This document shows positions 7,922 to 16,411 of a stretch of 64,000 nucleotides of DNA, piece after piece (positions within the stretch are counted from its first letter, which is position 1; every line of letters starts with the position of its first letter). Below the pieces are notes generated by a model. The model ran no database searches. It was given only the letters and a program-made list of their open reading frames with translations, and was not told the DNA's origin. This stretch comes from Bacteroidaceae bacterium (lineage in GTDB: Bacteria > Bacteroidota > Bacteroidia > Bacteroidales > Bacteroidaceae): the NCBI GenBank assembly GCA_024401225.1, contig JAKSLM010000001.1:1-64000 (forward strand). The letters run 5' to 3'. Position numbers and translations under genes: made by a program.

Positions 7922-9372
7922 TTTAGTACTTGAGTTATGCCTTGTTCGCGATGGCAGAGGTGGACTTCGACGCCAAACTTCTCGTGCAAGTGTTCAGCTA
8001 CGTGCTGAGCGGAATAGACCGAGCGATGCTGACCACCTGTGCAACCGAAGGATATCTGAAGGTCGTTGAAGCCTCGGTCGAGCCAGCGCTGGGTGTGGAA
8101 GTCCACGAGCGGATAGATGTGGGAGAGGAAGTCGAGTATCTCGCCATCCTTCTCAAGGAAGTCGATGACCGGCTGGTCGAGGCCTGTAATCTTTTTGTAC
8201 TCGGCGTAGCGTCCGGGATTGTTGCTCGAACGGCAATCAAACACATAGCCGCCACCATTGCCGCTGATATCGTCAGGTATGCCCTTCTTGTATGAGAATG
8301 AAAATACGCGCACTATGAGACCTTCGTGAACGAAGGGTTCGGGCTTGGTGGCTATGAGTGCCTCGCATACTTCTTTCAGGTATGGATAGGCATCGCACGA
8401 TCCAAGCATGAGTTCAGCCTTTAAGTTATCGAGTGCAGGAGGGATGCTGTCGACGAAGTGCTTCTTCTTCTCCCACAGACCACGATAGCCATAGGCTCCA
8501 AGCACCTGAAGGAGACGGAAGAGTACGAACTGACGCAAGCGCTGCATGAAGCGTGGACGATCCATACCGCGGTAGCAAGCAGGACAATCGGCTGCGCTGA
8601 GGTAAGGCTGGAGCGCCTCGAAGTAGTCGTCGATAAGGCGCTGGCGAAGGGCATCGGGATACTTGGCGCTGGCCTGCCAGAGGAAGGAGGCTACGTCGTA
8701 GTAGATAGGTCCTTTGCGCCCTCCCTGGTAGTCGATGAAGAAGGGACGGCCATCGCGCAGCATAACGTTGCGTGCCTGGAAGTCACGATACAGGAAGGTG
8801 TCAGCATGCTCGGTCAGCAGGTCGGCCACGAAGGCTTCGAAGTCGTGCTGGAGACGGAACTCGTTGAACTCGATGCCTCGAAGCTTGAGAAAATTATATT
8901 TGAAATAGTTGAGATCGAACATGACGCTGGTGGCGTCCATCTCAGCCTGCGGATAACATACATGGAAGAGGGCCTTGTCGCCTCCTTCAAACTGCATGCG
9001 TGGCAGTTGGGTGATGACCTGACGAAGCACTTGATACTCGCGGTCGCCATACGCCCCACTCTCGCGTGCCGGGCGCAGGAAATCGAAGAGCGAGAGGCTG
9101 CCGAGATCCTCCTGAAGATACAGGATGGAGTCGTCACTTGCTGCGTACAGCTGAGGAGTGTTGAATTGCTTCGAAGCGAAGTGGCGCGTGAGGTGGATGA
9201 AAGCACGATTCTCCTCTGCACTGGTACCTACTACTCCTATCACGGTAGCACCTTCGGCGTCAGCAAGGCGGTAGTAGTGGCGGTTGGATCCAGCTCCAGG
9301 AAGGGTTTCAATGGATGCAGGCGCAACGCCTCGCCACTGAGTGTAGAGTGATGTCAGTCTTTCCTTTTCCAT
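7918..9372 (-). CDS. Aminoglycoside-phosphotransferase-fold kinase fused to RapZ C-terminal domain
   Basis: A 484-aa two-domain protein. Residues ~1-340 form an APH/choline-kinase-fold kinase like AmgK: the catalytic loop is FLYRDFQARNVML (Asp197, Asn202) and the metal-binding aspartate is in FFIDYQG (Asp214). Residues ~352-476 match the C-terminal domain of RapZ: RVFSFSYKKGIPDD, GGGYVFDCRSSNNPG, GCTGGQHRSVYSA (with GGQHRSV at 446-452) and HREQ. In E. coli RapZ this domain senses glucosamine-6-phosphate and binds regulatory RNA. The N-terminal P-loop domain of RapZ is absent, replaced by the kinase. The start at 9372 overlaps the upstream permease by 19 bases, and the stop overlaps the MurU-like gene by 4, implying translational coupling. 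A role in sensing and phosphorylating cell-wall amino sugars is inferred. Confidence 0.85.
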   Translation of the reverse strand: MEKERLTSLYTQWRGVAPASIETLPGAGSNRHYYRLADAEGATVIGVVGTSAEENRAFIHLTRHFASKQFNTPQLYAASDDSILYLQEDLGSLSLFDFLRPARESGAYGDREYQVLRQVITQLPRMQFEGGDKALFHVCYPQAEMDATSVMFDLNYFKYNFLKLRGIEFNEFRLQHDFEAFVADLLTEHADTFLYRDFQARNVMLRDGRPFFIDYQGGRKGPIYYDVASFLWQASAKYPDALRQRLIDDYFEALQPYLSAADCPACYRGMDRPRFMQRLRQFVLFRLLQVLGAYGYRGLWEKKKHFVDSIPPALDNLKAELMLGSCDAYPYLKEVCEALIATKPEPFVHEGLIVRVFSFSYKKGIPDDISGNGGGYVFDCRSSNNPGRYAEYKKITGLDQPVIDFLEKDGEILDFLSHIYPLVDFHTQRWLDRGFNDLQISFGCTGGQHRSVYSAQHVAEHLHEKFGVEVHLCHREQGITQVLK

Positions 9373-10553
9373 ATGCTCATCACCTTGTTGCGTACGGCTA
9401 TGATGTTAAGTATCGATACGACGACAAGCAGGATGACTCCCACCACGAGCGATGGCAGCATGCTTGGCACGGACATATCTGGGAAGAAATTCTCGAACAT
9501 GACGAGATAGATGTTGCGGACTATGAAGAGGATGATGAACGCCAGGATCAGCACCACGACATTAAGTCCCACGGTGAGCGCCTGGTAAGGGAGCGACACC
9601 TTGGATGGAGAATAGCCGATGAGAAGGAGGTTCTCGAGCTTGCTGCTGTTCTTCTGCACGAGCAGATAGACGCTGAGCATGAGGATGTAGAACGAAAGGA
9701 TGCTGATGACGAGGCCTACGCCCATCACGATGCCTACGATGACGCGGAGCACGAACGTGGTCTTGCTGGCGTCGAGCTTGTCCTGGTCGGTCTCCATGTT
9801 GTGATCCTGAAGGTAGGAGGTGATGCGCTCATCGGTAGGATTGTTGACCTGCATGATGACGCGTGTGCTCATCTTGCTCTCGCCGTCTGCATACTCATCG
9901 TTAGCCCACTTCATGAACGAATCAGGCACAAGGATAGTGTTAAGGCGTGAAGAGAAACCAGCGATGACACCATCGTAGGAGTCCTGCTTGCCACGTCCCA
10001 TGACGGTTATGTTGAGCTTCATGGCGCCCAGGATGCCCTCGCTGAGCTTTGGCATGTTGCGACTCTGAGCGTAGCCGAAGTTGTAGAGGTCGAGGTAGTT
10101 CTTAGGCAGAATGATAGGGATGTTGGTCTCACCCTTCTTCCACGACCAATGGTCGCGAGCCACATCGACAAACTCGTCAGGCACGCTCTCGAAGAACATG
10201 TCGGTGGAGAGGTTCTGCACTCCGGAGATGTTGAACGAGGCACGCACGTTGAATGCGCTTGGGGTGAAGGTACCAATCTTCTCGACAAACTTCTGATCCT
10301 TAAGATCCTCAATGTCGGACTTGGAGAAGGAGTTGTCCTTACCGGTGATGGCGCTCATAGCACCTATCTTCTTGTTGACGATGAGGTAGTCGGCCTTCAT
10401 GAAGCTGTCCTCGCCGTTGTAAATTGCCTGGGTGTCGTTGTAAAACTGAATGCCAAGCAGGATGATCACCATGCCCACAAGGTTTGCAAAGAAGAAGCCT
10501 GCAAACTGAGGTACGGAAATATGCTGTCGTAATAGTTTCCAAACAAGAGCCAT
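9354..10553 (-). CDS. ABC transporter permease (FtsX/MacB type)
   Basis: A 399-aa membrane protein with one N-terminal transmembrane helix (FFFANLVGMVIILLG, residues ~19-35) and an extracytoplasmic domain of about 230 residues. Three C-terminal helices follow near 267-297 (VIVGIVMGVGLVISIL), 325-350 and 370-390. This 1+3 topology with a large periplasmic insert is that of FtsX/MacB/LolE permeases. These couple ATP hydrolysis in the cytoplasm to mechanical work on envelope substrates rather than solute passage. It follows the ATPase gene after 51 bases and overlaps the kinase-RapZ gene by 19 bases. The substrate or partner is unknown; cell-wall processing is suggested only by the neighbours. 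Confidence 0.8.
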   Translation of the reverse strand: MALVWKLLRQHISVPQFAGFFFANLVGMVIILLGIQFYNDTQAIYNGEDSFMKADYLIVNKKIGAMSAITGKDNSFSKSDIEDLKDQKFVEKIGTFTPSAFNVRASFNISGVQNLSTDMFFESVPDEFVDVARDHWSWKKGETNIPIILPKNYLDLYNFGYAQSRNMPKLSEGILGAMKLNITVMGRGKQDSYDGVIAGFSSRLNTILVPDSFMKWANDEYADGESKMSTRVIMQVNNPTDERITSYLQDHNMETDQDKLDASKTTFVLRVIVGIVMGVGLVISILSFYILMLSVYLLVQKNSSKLENLLLIGYSPSKVSLPYQALTVGLNVVVLILAFIILFIVRNIYLVMFENFFPDMSVPSMLPSLVVGVILLVVVSILNIIAVRNKVMSIWKRKD

Positions 10554-10604
10554 GTAGAAATATATAAATAAGAATAAAGGTGTGGATGAATAGTGGTTGC
10601 GTGC

Positions 10605-11249
10605 CTACAGTTTGAACACGCGGTCGTACTGGAGCTCGATGTGCTTGCCGATGCTGGTAGCAATGACTCCTGCTCCCTGACGCTTGGCCTCGGTGGTGAG
10701 GATGTTGCCCATGATCTCGGAGTTGGAATCGTCGAGGTGGCTGATTGGTTCATCAACAAAAGCGAAGTCGAACGGCTGGCAAAGGGTGCGGATGAGCGCC
10801 ACGCGCTGTTGCTGACCAAACGACATACGACCGATCTTGGCATCGACCTTGTCGGCTATGCCCAGCATTTCAAACCATTCGAGTATCTGCTTTTTCTTCT
10901 GAAAGCCCGTAAGTTTGTTCTTGATCTGCACGTTCTCCATGGCTGTGAGCTCAGGGAAGAGGCGTAGTTCCTGCCACAGGAGAGCAAAGTGCTTCTTGCG
11001 CAGGTCGGTCCACTGGCTGATGGAGTATTTGCGTATGTCCTCATCGTCGAAGAGGATGCGACCCTGATAGTCGTTGCGATAGCCGTAGATGAAGCTGCAG
11101 AGGGATGACTTGCCCGTACCGGAATTGGCCTCGACGAGGTAGAGACGTCCCTTCTCAAACTCCACGTCCTGCAACCAGATGTCCGAAGCAATGTCGGTAC
11201 GCGACTGGAATACGTTAGGCAGCGTATTTATGAGTTTTATCTTATTCAT
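10605..11249 (-). CDS. ABC transporter ATP-binding protein
   Basis: A 214-aa single-domain ABC ATPase. Walker A is EANSGTGKSS (residues 40-49), the signature is MSFGQQQR (142-149), Walker B with catalytic Glu is FAFVDEP (162-168), and the D-loop is SHLDD. Length and lack of extra domains are typical of FtsE/LolD/MacB-type ATPases that pair with the permease encoded next. It is probably the first gene of the operon, as the DUF4836 lipoprotein upstream ends only 21 bases before its start and could be co-transcribed. Confidence 0.88.
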   Translation of the reverse strand: MNKIKLINTLPNVFQSRTDIASDIWLQDVEFEKGRLYLVEANSGTGKSSLCSFIYGYRNDYQGRILFDDEDIRKYSISQWTDLRKKHFALLWQELRLFPELTAMENVQIKNKLTGFQKKKQILEWFEMLGIADKVDAKIGRMSFGQQQRVALIRTLCQPFDFAFVDEPISHLDDSNSEIMGNILTTEAKRQGAGVIATSIGKHIELQYDRVFKL

Positions 11250-11270
11250 TTATCGTTGGTAAAGTCGTAG

Positions 11271-12743
11271 TTAAATCAACGCATTGAGGAAGTTTTGCTC
11301 CTTGTCAGTCAACTCGATATCGACCTCCCATTCATGGGCTGACGATGCCTTGATGATGAATGACTTGAGCTTGTCAATCTTCTCGTTGAAGCCGAGGAAG
11401 TCTGGCAGTCCGGCCTTCTCCTTGAGAGGGAGAGTCTGGAGGTTAATGAGGAAGAAGACGCTGTAGTTTGGTATCTGCTCGAGATACTCGCTATAGTACG
11501 TGTCGTCCTTCGTATAATAAGTGTAGGATGCCATTGTGAGGACTTTCTTGTTGACCGCCCAAATGACAGGCTTGTGCTGATATTCAAACACGTATTCATC
11601 AGGTGCAGTATTAATCATCACGATGCCGTAATCCTTCTGCGCCTCCATCCAGTCCTTCACATCGTTGAGGAATGAGGTCGACTTCAGGTGAGCCTTGAGC
11701 GAGAAATCTGGCACTCCCTCCTGATCCTCGAGAATGGAGAGAGGAGCAGCGATCGACACATCACCATCGATGGAACGTATCATGGCTTCGACATCCACAG
11801 CACGCTCTATGACAAAGAGCATCTGCTTTAGTTCCTTGCTCTTCTTCATCTTGTCAAGCAGCCACTCTCCATTGACGCCTATGTTGCCCCAGATGAGCGT
11901 CTTGTCGAGGAGCACATCCTCTGCCACTTCGCCTGTGATCTTGTAGAAGTTCTTGTCTATGTCGTCAAGCATTTCCTTTGTCTTATCGTTGGCACCCTCA
12001 AACTCAGCTGTGAGGCGAGCTACACCATTCTCAAAAGCTACGGAGCCGAAGAACTCGACATCTGCGGGATGAACACCCTGAGGAATGACTGACGAGAACA
12101 TCTGCTTCACGTCGTTGCCAAGCACACCAAGGTTGGAATAGAGGATGATGTCCTTATCCTTCATCTCCACCATTTTTTCAAAGTTGTCAGTAGAACAGAA
12201 GCTATTGTTGTCGTTCTGGTTCATGAACGAACTGAGCATCTGTCGGCTACGTCCGCCCTCGAGCGAAGCCACGAGCAGAAGCGTGCTGCCATCATATCCA
12301 TACTGTATGTCGTCGAACATTGTACCCGTTTGGTAGCCATTCTTCTCGGATGGCTTGGTGCAGATGTCCTGCTTGACAAGCACATTGATGAACTCGGTAA
12401 GCGCCGACTCATCGTGAACGCAAAGCGTTGCGCCAAATTCGCCGCCTGCAGTCCTGAAGAAGTAGGCTGGCTCGCGGAAATCGATGCCTATGGTTTCTGG
12501 TTTGTCGATGTATTCCTTTGCCTTGTCCAGTCCCTCACCGAACACTACAAGTCCGAGGTACTGGTCAACTATCTCGTTGAGATGTGAATTGCGCAAGTCG
12601 GCCTTGGTCGCCAGTTCGTTGAAGTCGACCGACACGACGAGCGTAGCATCGGAAGGTATGCAATTCACGTAGCCCGACTTCTTGCACGAGGCAAGCAGAA
12701 GGACTGATAGTATCATGATGGTTACGTAGCGAAATGTCTTCAT
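11271..12743 (-). CDS. DUF4836-family lipoprotein
   Basis: The frame is open to 12818, but the ATG at 12743 gives MKTFRYVTIMILSVLLLASC, a clean lipoprotein signal (Cys20), so I place the start there (490 aa). The mature part begins CIPSDATLVVSVDFNEL and continues with ~450 residues of alternating strands and helices. That is the pattern of DUF4836 proteins, which are common in Bacteroidales and of unknown function. Its stop lies 21 bases before the ABC ATPase gene on the same strand, so it may belong to that operon. Envelope location is well supported; function is not known. Confidence 0.75.
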   Translation of the reverse strand: MKTFRYVTIMILSVLLLASCKKSGYVNCIPSDATLVVSVDFNELATKADLRNSHLNEIVDQYLGLVVFGEGLDKAKEYIDKPETIGIDFREPAYFFRTAGGEFGATLCVHDESALTEFINVLVKQDICTKPSEKNGYQTGTMFDDIQYGYDGSTLLLVASLEGGRSRQMLSSFMNQNDNNSFCSTDNFEKMVEMKDKDIILYSNLGVLGNDVKQMFSSVIPQGVHPADVEFFGSVAFENGVARLTAEFEGANDKTKEMLDDIDKNFYKITGEVAEDVLLDKTLIWGNIGVNGEWLLDKMKKSKELKQMLFVIERAVDVEAMIRSIDGDVSIAAPLSILEDQEGVPDFSLKAHLKSTSFLNDVKDWMEAQKDYGIVMINTAPDEYVFEYQHKPVIWAVNKKVLTMASYTYYTKDDTYYSEYLEQIPNYSVFFLINLQTLPLKEKAGLPDFLGFNEKIDKLKSFIIKASSAHEWEVDIELTDKEQNFLNALI

Positions 12744-12865
12744 AATTACGTTACTGTTTATGTGTTTCATTTTTTGCGGGTTGATAATAAGTTGTATTGT
12801 TTTTGATGAAGTAAACATTTATCTTTGATCAATGTGCGTCCTTGTGACGTGTGTAGCGTGGAGAA

Positions 12866-13585
12866 TCAGTTGAAGAGATTCATCATGTGTACTGCAACCA
12901 AGGCTGCCGTCTCGGTGCGCAAGCGGCTCTCGCCAAGACTCACGCTTTGGAACCCTGCTGCCTCGGCAAGGCGAACCTCATCGACCGAGAAGTCGCCCTC
13001 AGGACCTACCAGCACCAGGGCATCCTCGCCCTTCACAAGGCAATCCTTCAGGAGGCGCTTGTCACCAAGGTCGGGCTCGTCGTAGCAGTGGCAGATGAAC
13101 TTGTGCTTCACATCCGACACCGACTCGACGAATCGTCGGAAGTCGACCATGTCGTTGAGCACAGGCTTCCACGCCTTGTGGCTCTGCTTGGTAGCAGCGA
13201 TGAGTATCTTGTCTATGCGCTCGGTCTTGATGACTGTTCGTTCGGAGAACTTGCAGCGCAGAAAGGTGAGCTCGTCCATTCCTATCTCCGTGGCCTTCTC
13301 TGCCAGCCACTCCGTGCGGTCCATGTTCTTGGTAGGAGCCATAGCAAGATGCAGGTGCCCCGGCCATTGGCGCTGCTGAGGCAACACCTCTTTTATATTA
13401 TACAGGCATCGCTTCTTCGTAGTCTCAGCCACCTCTGCACGGTAGAAGGTGCCTTGACCGTCCATCAGCATCATCTCGTCGCCCATTTCCATACGGAGCA
13501 CACGTACTGCATGCTGAGCTTCCTCCTCAGGCAGTTCGTTGGCATGAGCAGCATCAGGAACATAAAAGAATCGTACCTCTTTCAT
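12866..13585 (-). CDS. rsmE: 16S rRNA m3U1498 methyltransferase
   Basis: A 239-aa SPOUT-fold methyltransferase. The SAM-binding knot shows LVLVGPEGDFSVDEV and SLGESRLRTETAALVA, the two signatures of RsmE. The N-terminal PUA-like part contains HAVRVLRMEMGDEMMLMDG. It methylates N3 of U1498 in the decoding region of 16S rRNA, using S-adenosylmethionine. It is followed at 82 bases by tsaD lying upstream on the same strand, a housekeeping translation cluster (map, tsaD, rsmE). Confidence 0.95.
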   Translation of the reverse strand: MKEVRFFYVPDAAHANELPEEEAQHAVRVLRMEMGDEMMLMDGQGTFYRAEVAETTKKRCLYNIKEVLPQQRQWPGHLHLAMAPTKNMDRTEWLAEKATEIGMDELTFLRCKFSERTVIKTERIDKILIAATKQSHKAWKPVLNDMVDFRRFVESVSDVKHKFICHCYDEPDLGDKRLLKDCLVKGEDALVLVGPEGDFSVDEVRLAEAAGFQSVSLGESRLRTETAALVAVHMMNLFN

Positions 13586-13666
13586 CGTTTTGCGTTTTTT
13601 TAGTTTTTACGCTTTGATATTGTTGAACGTCTTATTCGTTTTGCAAATCATTTACGTGCGTCGCCA

Positions 13667-14683
13667 TCATTGCATTCGTGCATAAGCTGGAAGATCGATG
13701 GTGGCAAAGTCGCCATCCAGATACTTGAAGTAGCCCGTAATGCCTATCATGGCAGCATTGTCGGTGGTGTAGGAGAACTTCGGGATGAAGATCTTCCAAC
13801 CATAGCGCTTCGCATGGTCGCGGAAGGCATTGCGTAGACCGTTGTTGGCACTCACGCCTCCAGCCACAGCCACCTGTTTGATGCCAGTATCCTTCACAGC
13901 CTGGCGCAGCTTCTTCATAAGAATGTCGACAATGGTCTTCTCAAGGCTGGCAGCAAGATCCTCCTTGTGGTGCTCGATGAAATCGGGATCATCCTTGATC
14001 CAGTCACGGAGCGAATAGAGGAAACTGGTCTTGAGACCTGAGAAACTATAGTCGTAACCGGCAATGCTTGGCTTGGCAAACGAGTAGGCATCTGGATTAC
14101 CCTGACGAGCAAGGCGATCGATGATTGGTCCACCTGGATAGCCCAGTCCCATCACTTTCGAGCACTTGTCGATAGCCTCGCCTGCAGCATCGTCGATGGT
14201 CTGACCCAGTATCTCCATGTCCTTGTACGAATTGACCTTGACTATCTGACTGTTTCCACCGCTCACAAGGAGGCAGAGGAAAGGGAACTCAGGCTGGTCG
14301 TGATCGTCCTCGCTCTCGCGGATGAAGTGGGCAAGCACGTGTCCGTGCAGATGGTTGACATCAATCATCGGAATGCCCAGGCTGCGAGCCATACCCTTGG
14401 CGAAGCTTACGCCTACGAGAAGCGACCCCATAAGGCCAGGACCTCGGGTGAATGCAATGGCATTGAGATCTTCCTTCGTGATGCCTGCACGCTTGATGGC
14501 AGCATCGACCACAGGCACGATGTTCTGCTGGTGAGCACGCGAAGCAAGCTCCGGCACCACACCGCCATACTCCTCATGCACAGCCTGCGATGCAGTAACG
14601 TTGCTCAGGAGTATGCCGTCGCGAAGCACCGCAGCACTGGTATCATCGCACGAACTTTCTATCGCTAATATATTCACTTTCAA
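13667..14683 (-). CDS. tsaD: tRNA N6-threonylcarbamoyladenosine synthase subunit TsaD
   Basis: A 338-aa ASKHA-fold protein. It has ESSCDDTSAAV at residues 9-19 and the metal-binding NHLHGHVLAH with His111 and His115. GLMGSLLVG and the C-terminal AGGVSANNGLR and YTTDNAAMIG are also present. TsaD transfers the threonylcarbamoyl group to A37 of ANN-decoding tRNAs together with TsaB/TsaE, which are not in this window. Full length for the family. It lies 24 bases after map on the same strand. Confidence 0.96.
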   Translation of the reverse strand: MKVNILAIESSCDDTSAAVLRDGILLSNVTASQAVHEEYGGVVPELASRAHQQNIVPVVDAAIKRAGITKEDLNAIAFTRGPGLMGSLLVGVSFAKGMARSLGIPMIDVNHLHGHVLAHFIRESEDDHDQPEFPFLCLLVSGGNSQIVKVNSYKDMEILGQTIDDAAGEAIDKCSKVMGLGYPGGPIIDRLARQGNPDAYSFAKPSIAGYDYSFSGLKTSFLYSLRDWIKDDPDFIEHHKEDLAASLEKTIVDILMKKLRQAVKDTGIKQVAVAGGVSANNGLRNAFRDHAKRYGWKIFIPKFSYTTDNAAMIGITGYFKYLDGDFATIDLPAYARMQ

Positions 14684-14707
14684 CTTTGGATTTAATCGTC
14701 ATCATTT

Positions 14708-15568
14708 TCAATATGTGAGAATCTCGAGGCCCTCCTCTGTCATGAGGAAAGTATGCTCCCACTGAGCACTTGGCATCTCGTCCTCTGTCACCACGGTCCA
14801 GTCGTCCTCACTATCCACAAACACCTCGTAGGTGCCCATGTTGATCATTGGCTCGATAGTGAACACCATACCCGGCACGAGCAGCATTCCCTCACCCTTC
14901 TTGCCGTGATGGAACATCTCCGGATCCTCATGGAACTCACATCCCACTCCATGGCCGCAAAGGTCGCGAACCACGGTGTATCCGTTCTTATGTGCATGCT
15001 TGGTGATGGCAGCAGCCGAGTCGCCAACGAAGGTGTAAGGTTTGCAAGCCTCAGCGCCAATCTCCAGGCACTCCTTCGCCACACGCACCAGTTTCTCGCA
15101 CTCAGGCGAAGTCTCGCCGATGATAAACATACGGCTGGCGTCAGCATAGTAACCGTCAAGTATCGTTGTGCAGTCGACATTGATGATGTCGCCTTCCTCC
15201 AGTACTTCCTCCTCACAAGGTATGCCGTGGCAGACCACCTCATTGAGGCTTGTGCAACAACTCTTTGGGAAGCCCTCATAGTTGAGCGGAGCAGGAATAC
15301 CCCCGTTCTTGGTAGTGAAGTCGTACACCAGCTGGTCGATCTCCAAGGTCGACATACCCTCACGTATCTTCTCCGCCACAAGGTCGAGCACAGCCGTATT
15401 GAGCTTACCAGCCTTTCGAATGCCCTCTATCTGCTCAGGAGTCTTGATCAGCTTGCGCTCAGGTACAAGGCATCCCTTGCTCTGCCAGTAGAGTATCTTC
15501 TTGTCCATCTCAGTCAGAGGCTGTCCGCTTTTCACAAACCAGTTTTTTGGATTCTTATGAAATCTCAT
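14708..15568 (-). CDS. map: Methionine aminopeptidase, type I, with N-terminal extension
   Basis: A 286-aa enzyme that removes the initiator methionine. The metal ligands are visible in NVDCTTILDGYYADASRMF (two Asp), HGVGCEFHEDP (His), FTIEPMI (Glu) and the final QWEHTFL (Glu). Residues 1-40 (FHKNPKNWFVKSGQPLTEMD) are an extension ahead of the catalytic core, which starts near LIKTPEQIEGIRKAGK; Bacteroidetes Map proteins commonly carry one. The start at 15568 is supported by a -7 box 49 bases upstream. It is the first gene of a map-tsaD-rsmE series. Confidence 0.95.
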   Translation of the reverse strand: MRFHKNPKNWFVKSGQPLTEMDKKILYWQSKGCLVPERKLIKTPEQIEGIRKAGKLNTAVLDLVAEKIREGMSTLEIDQLVYDFTTKNGGIPAPLNYEGFPKSCCTSLNEVVCHGIPCEEEVLEEGDIINVDCTTILDGYYADASRMFIIGETSPECEKLVRVAKECLEIGAEACKPYTFVGDSAAAITKHAHKNGYTVVRDLCGHGVGCEFHEDPEMFHHGKKGEGMLLVPGMVFTIEPMINMGTYEVFVDSEDDWTVVTEDEMPSAQWEHTFLMTEEGLEILTY

Positions 15569-15616
15569 CGTATAGTATTACTTGTCTAATGTATCTTTTA
15601 CCAGTCAAAAATCATG

Positions 15617-15624
15617 CAAAGTTA
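15617..15624 (-). promoter_or_regulatory. Candidate -7 box for map
   Basis: CAAAGTTA on the plus strand reads TAACTTTG on the minus strand, 49 bases before the map ATG. Confidence 0.55.
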
Positions 15625-15667
15625 CAAAAAGTTTTTGTTTTCTTTTTCTATTTCATTTTAAAACGCT

Positions 15668-15675
15668 TATCTTTG
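15668..15675 (+). promoter_or_regulatory. Candidate -7 box for the DUF4738 lipoprotein
   Basis: TATCTTTG matches TAnnTTTG, 25 bases before the ATG at 15700, in the same divergent interval as the map promoter. Confidence 0.55.
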
Positions 15676-15699
15676 TGGCAAAATTTACAAAAAAATAAC

Positions 15700-16293
15700 A
15701 TGAAAACATCAACTATTATTGCATTTTCACTATTTGCAATGACATTTGCCTCATGTGGCAACAAGACTAAGGAAGCCCAGCCCGTCGAAGAACAGATTGT
15801 GGAGACTGTCGATTCCGTCACAGGCATCATACGCCTGAAGGACTACTCATCCACCGATTCCGTAACAGTAAACGACAAGACATACAAGTACACATTCGCC
15901 TTCATGCCGGTAGACTCGCTGCCTATCATCACCAACAGCCAGGGAGCGCAGTACTACGACAACGAAGTGAAGCTTACCGTAACCAGCGAGGGTACTACCG
16001 TCTATTCCCACACCTTCCGCAAGGGAGACTTCAACGGCATCGCCCCATCCGACCTCATGAAGACCTCCTCGCTCGTCGGATTCAACTACAACTACCTGAA
16101 GCACGACGACCACTCAGCCCTCTACTTCATTGCCACGATAGGCGATCCAGACATCAGTTCTGAGATTTCCTACCCTATCGAAATCAAAGTCACAGCCGGA
16201 GGTACAATGACCATGGAGAAAGCTCAGGGCTTTGAGACCGAACCTCTTCATTCCGACATGAACGAAGATCCAAACGACGATTACGGGGTGTAA
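15700..16293 (+). CDS. DUF4738-like lipoprotein
   Basis: An open frame begins at 15547 but overlaps map and its promoter. The ATG at 15700 gives MKTSTIIAFSLFAMTFASC, a lipoprotein signal with Cys19, so that start is chosen (197 aa). The mature domain (GIIRLKDYSSTDSVTVNDKTYKYTFAF..., ending in IEIKVTAGGTMTMEKAQ) is beta-rich and resembles DUF4738 proteins of Prevotella. The function is unknown. It is convergent with the giant repeat-protein gene and separated from it by a repeated hairpin. Confidence 0.7.
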   Translation: MKTSTIIAFSLFAMTFASCGNKTKEAQPVEEQIVETVDSVTGIIRLKDYSSTDSVTVNDKTYKYTFAFMPVDSLPIITNSQGAQYYDNEVKLTVTSEGTTVYSHTFRKGDFNGIAPSDLMKTSSLVGFNYNYLKHDDHSALYFIATIGDPDISSEISYPIEIKVTAGGTMTMEKAQGFETEPLHSDMNEDPNDDYGV

Positions 16294-16344
16294 TCGTTCC
16301 ATGATTCCCAGGAACGACGTTCACACTCCACACATTTTCAAATA

Positions 16345-16402
16345 CAGAAAGAGCAACACCCTGCCGTTCGACTAAGCGTCGCAGCTGAGTGTTGCTCTGT
16401 TA
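16345..16402. repeat. Dispersed hairpin repeat, copy 1 (probable bidirectional terminator)
   Basis: GAGCAACAC (351-359 of this kilobase) pairs with GTGTTGCTC (389-397), enclosing CTGCCGTTCGACTAAGCGTC then GCAGC. A second copy at 37625-37682 has the same arms and an identical inner segment. Here the lower stem has two mismatches. It lies between convergent genes ending at 16293 and 16412. Confidence 0.8.
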
Positions 16403-16411
16403 TTGGAAGAA

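Noticed and set aside
8458..9351. 297-codon plus-strand frame opposite the kinase-RapZ gene
   Set aside because: Antisense shadow; the minus strand encodes clear kinase and RapZ motifs.
12887..13603. Long plus-strand open frame (238 codons) opposite rsmE
   Set aside because: It mirrors the codon bias of rsmE on the opposite strand and has no recognisable domain, whereas the minus strand gives a complete RsmE.
14753..15589. 278-codon plus-strand frame opposite map
   Set aside because: Antisense shadow of a complete methionine aminopeptidase.
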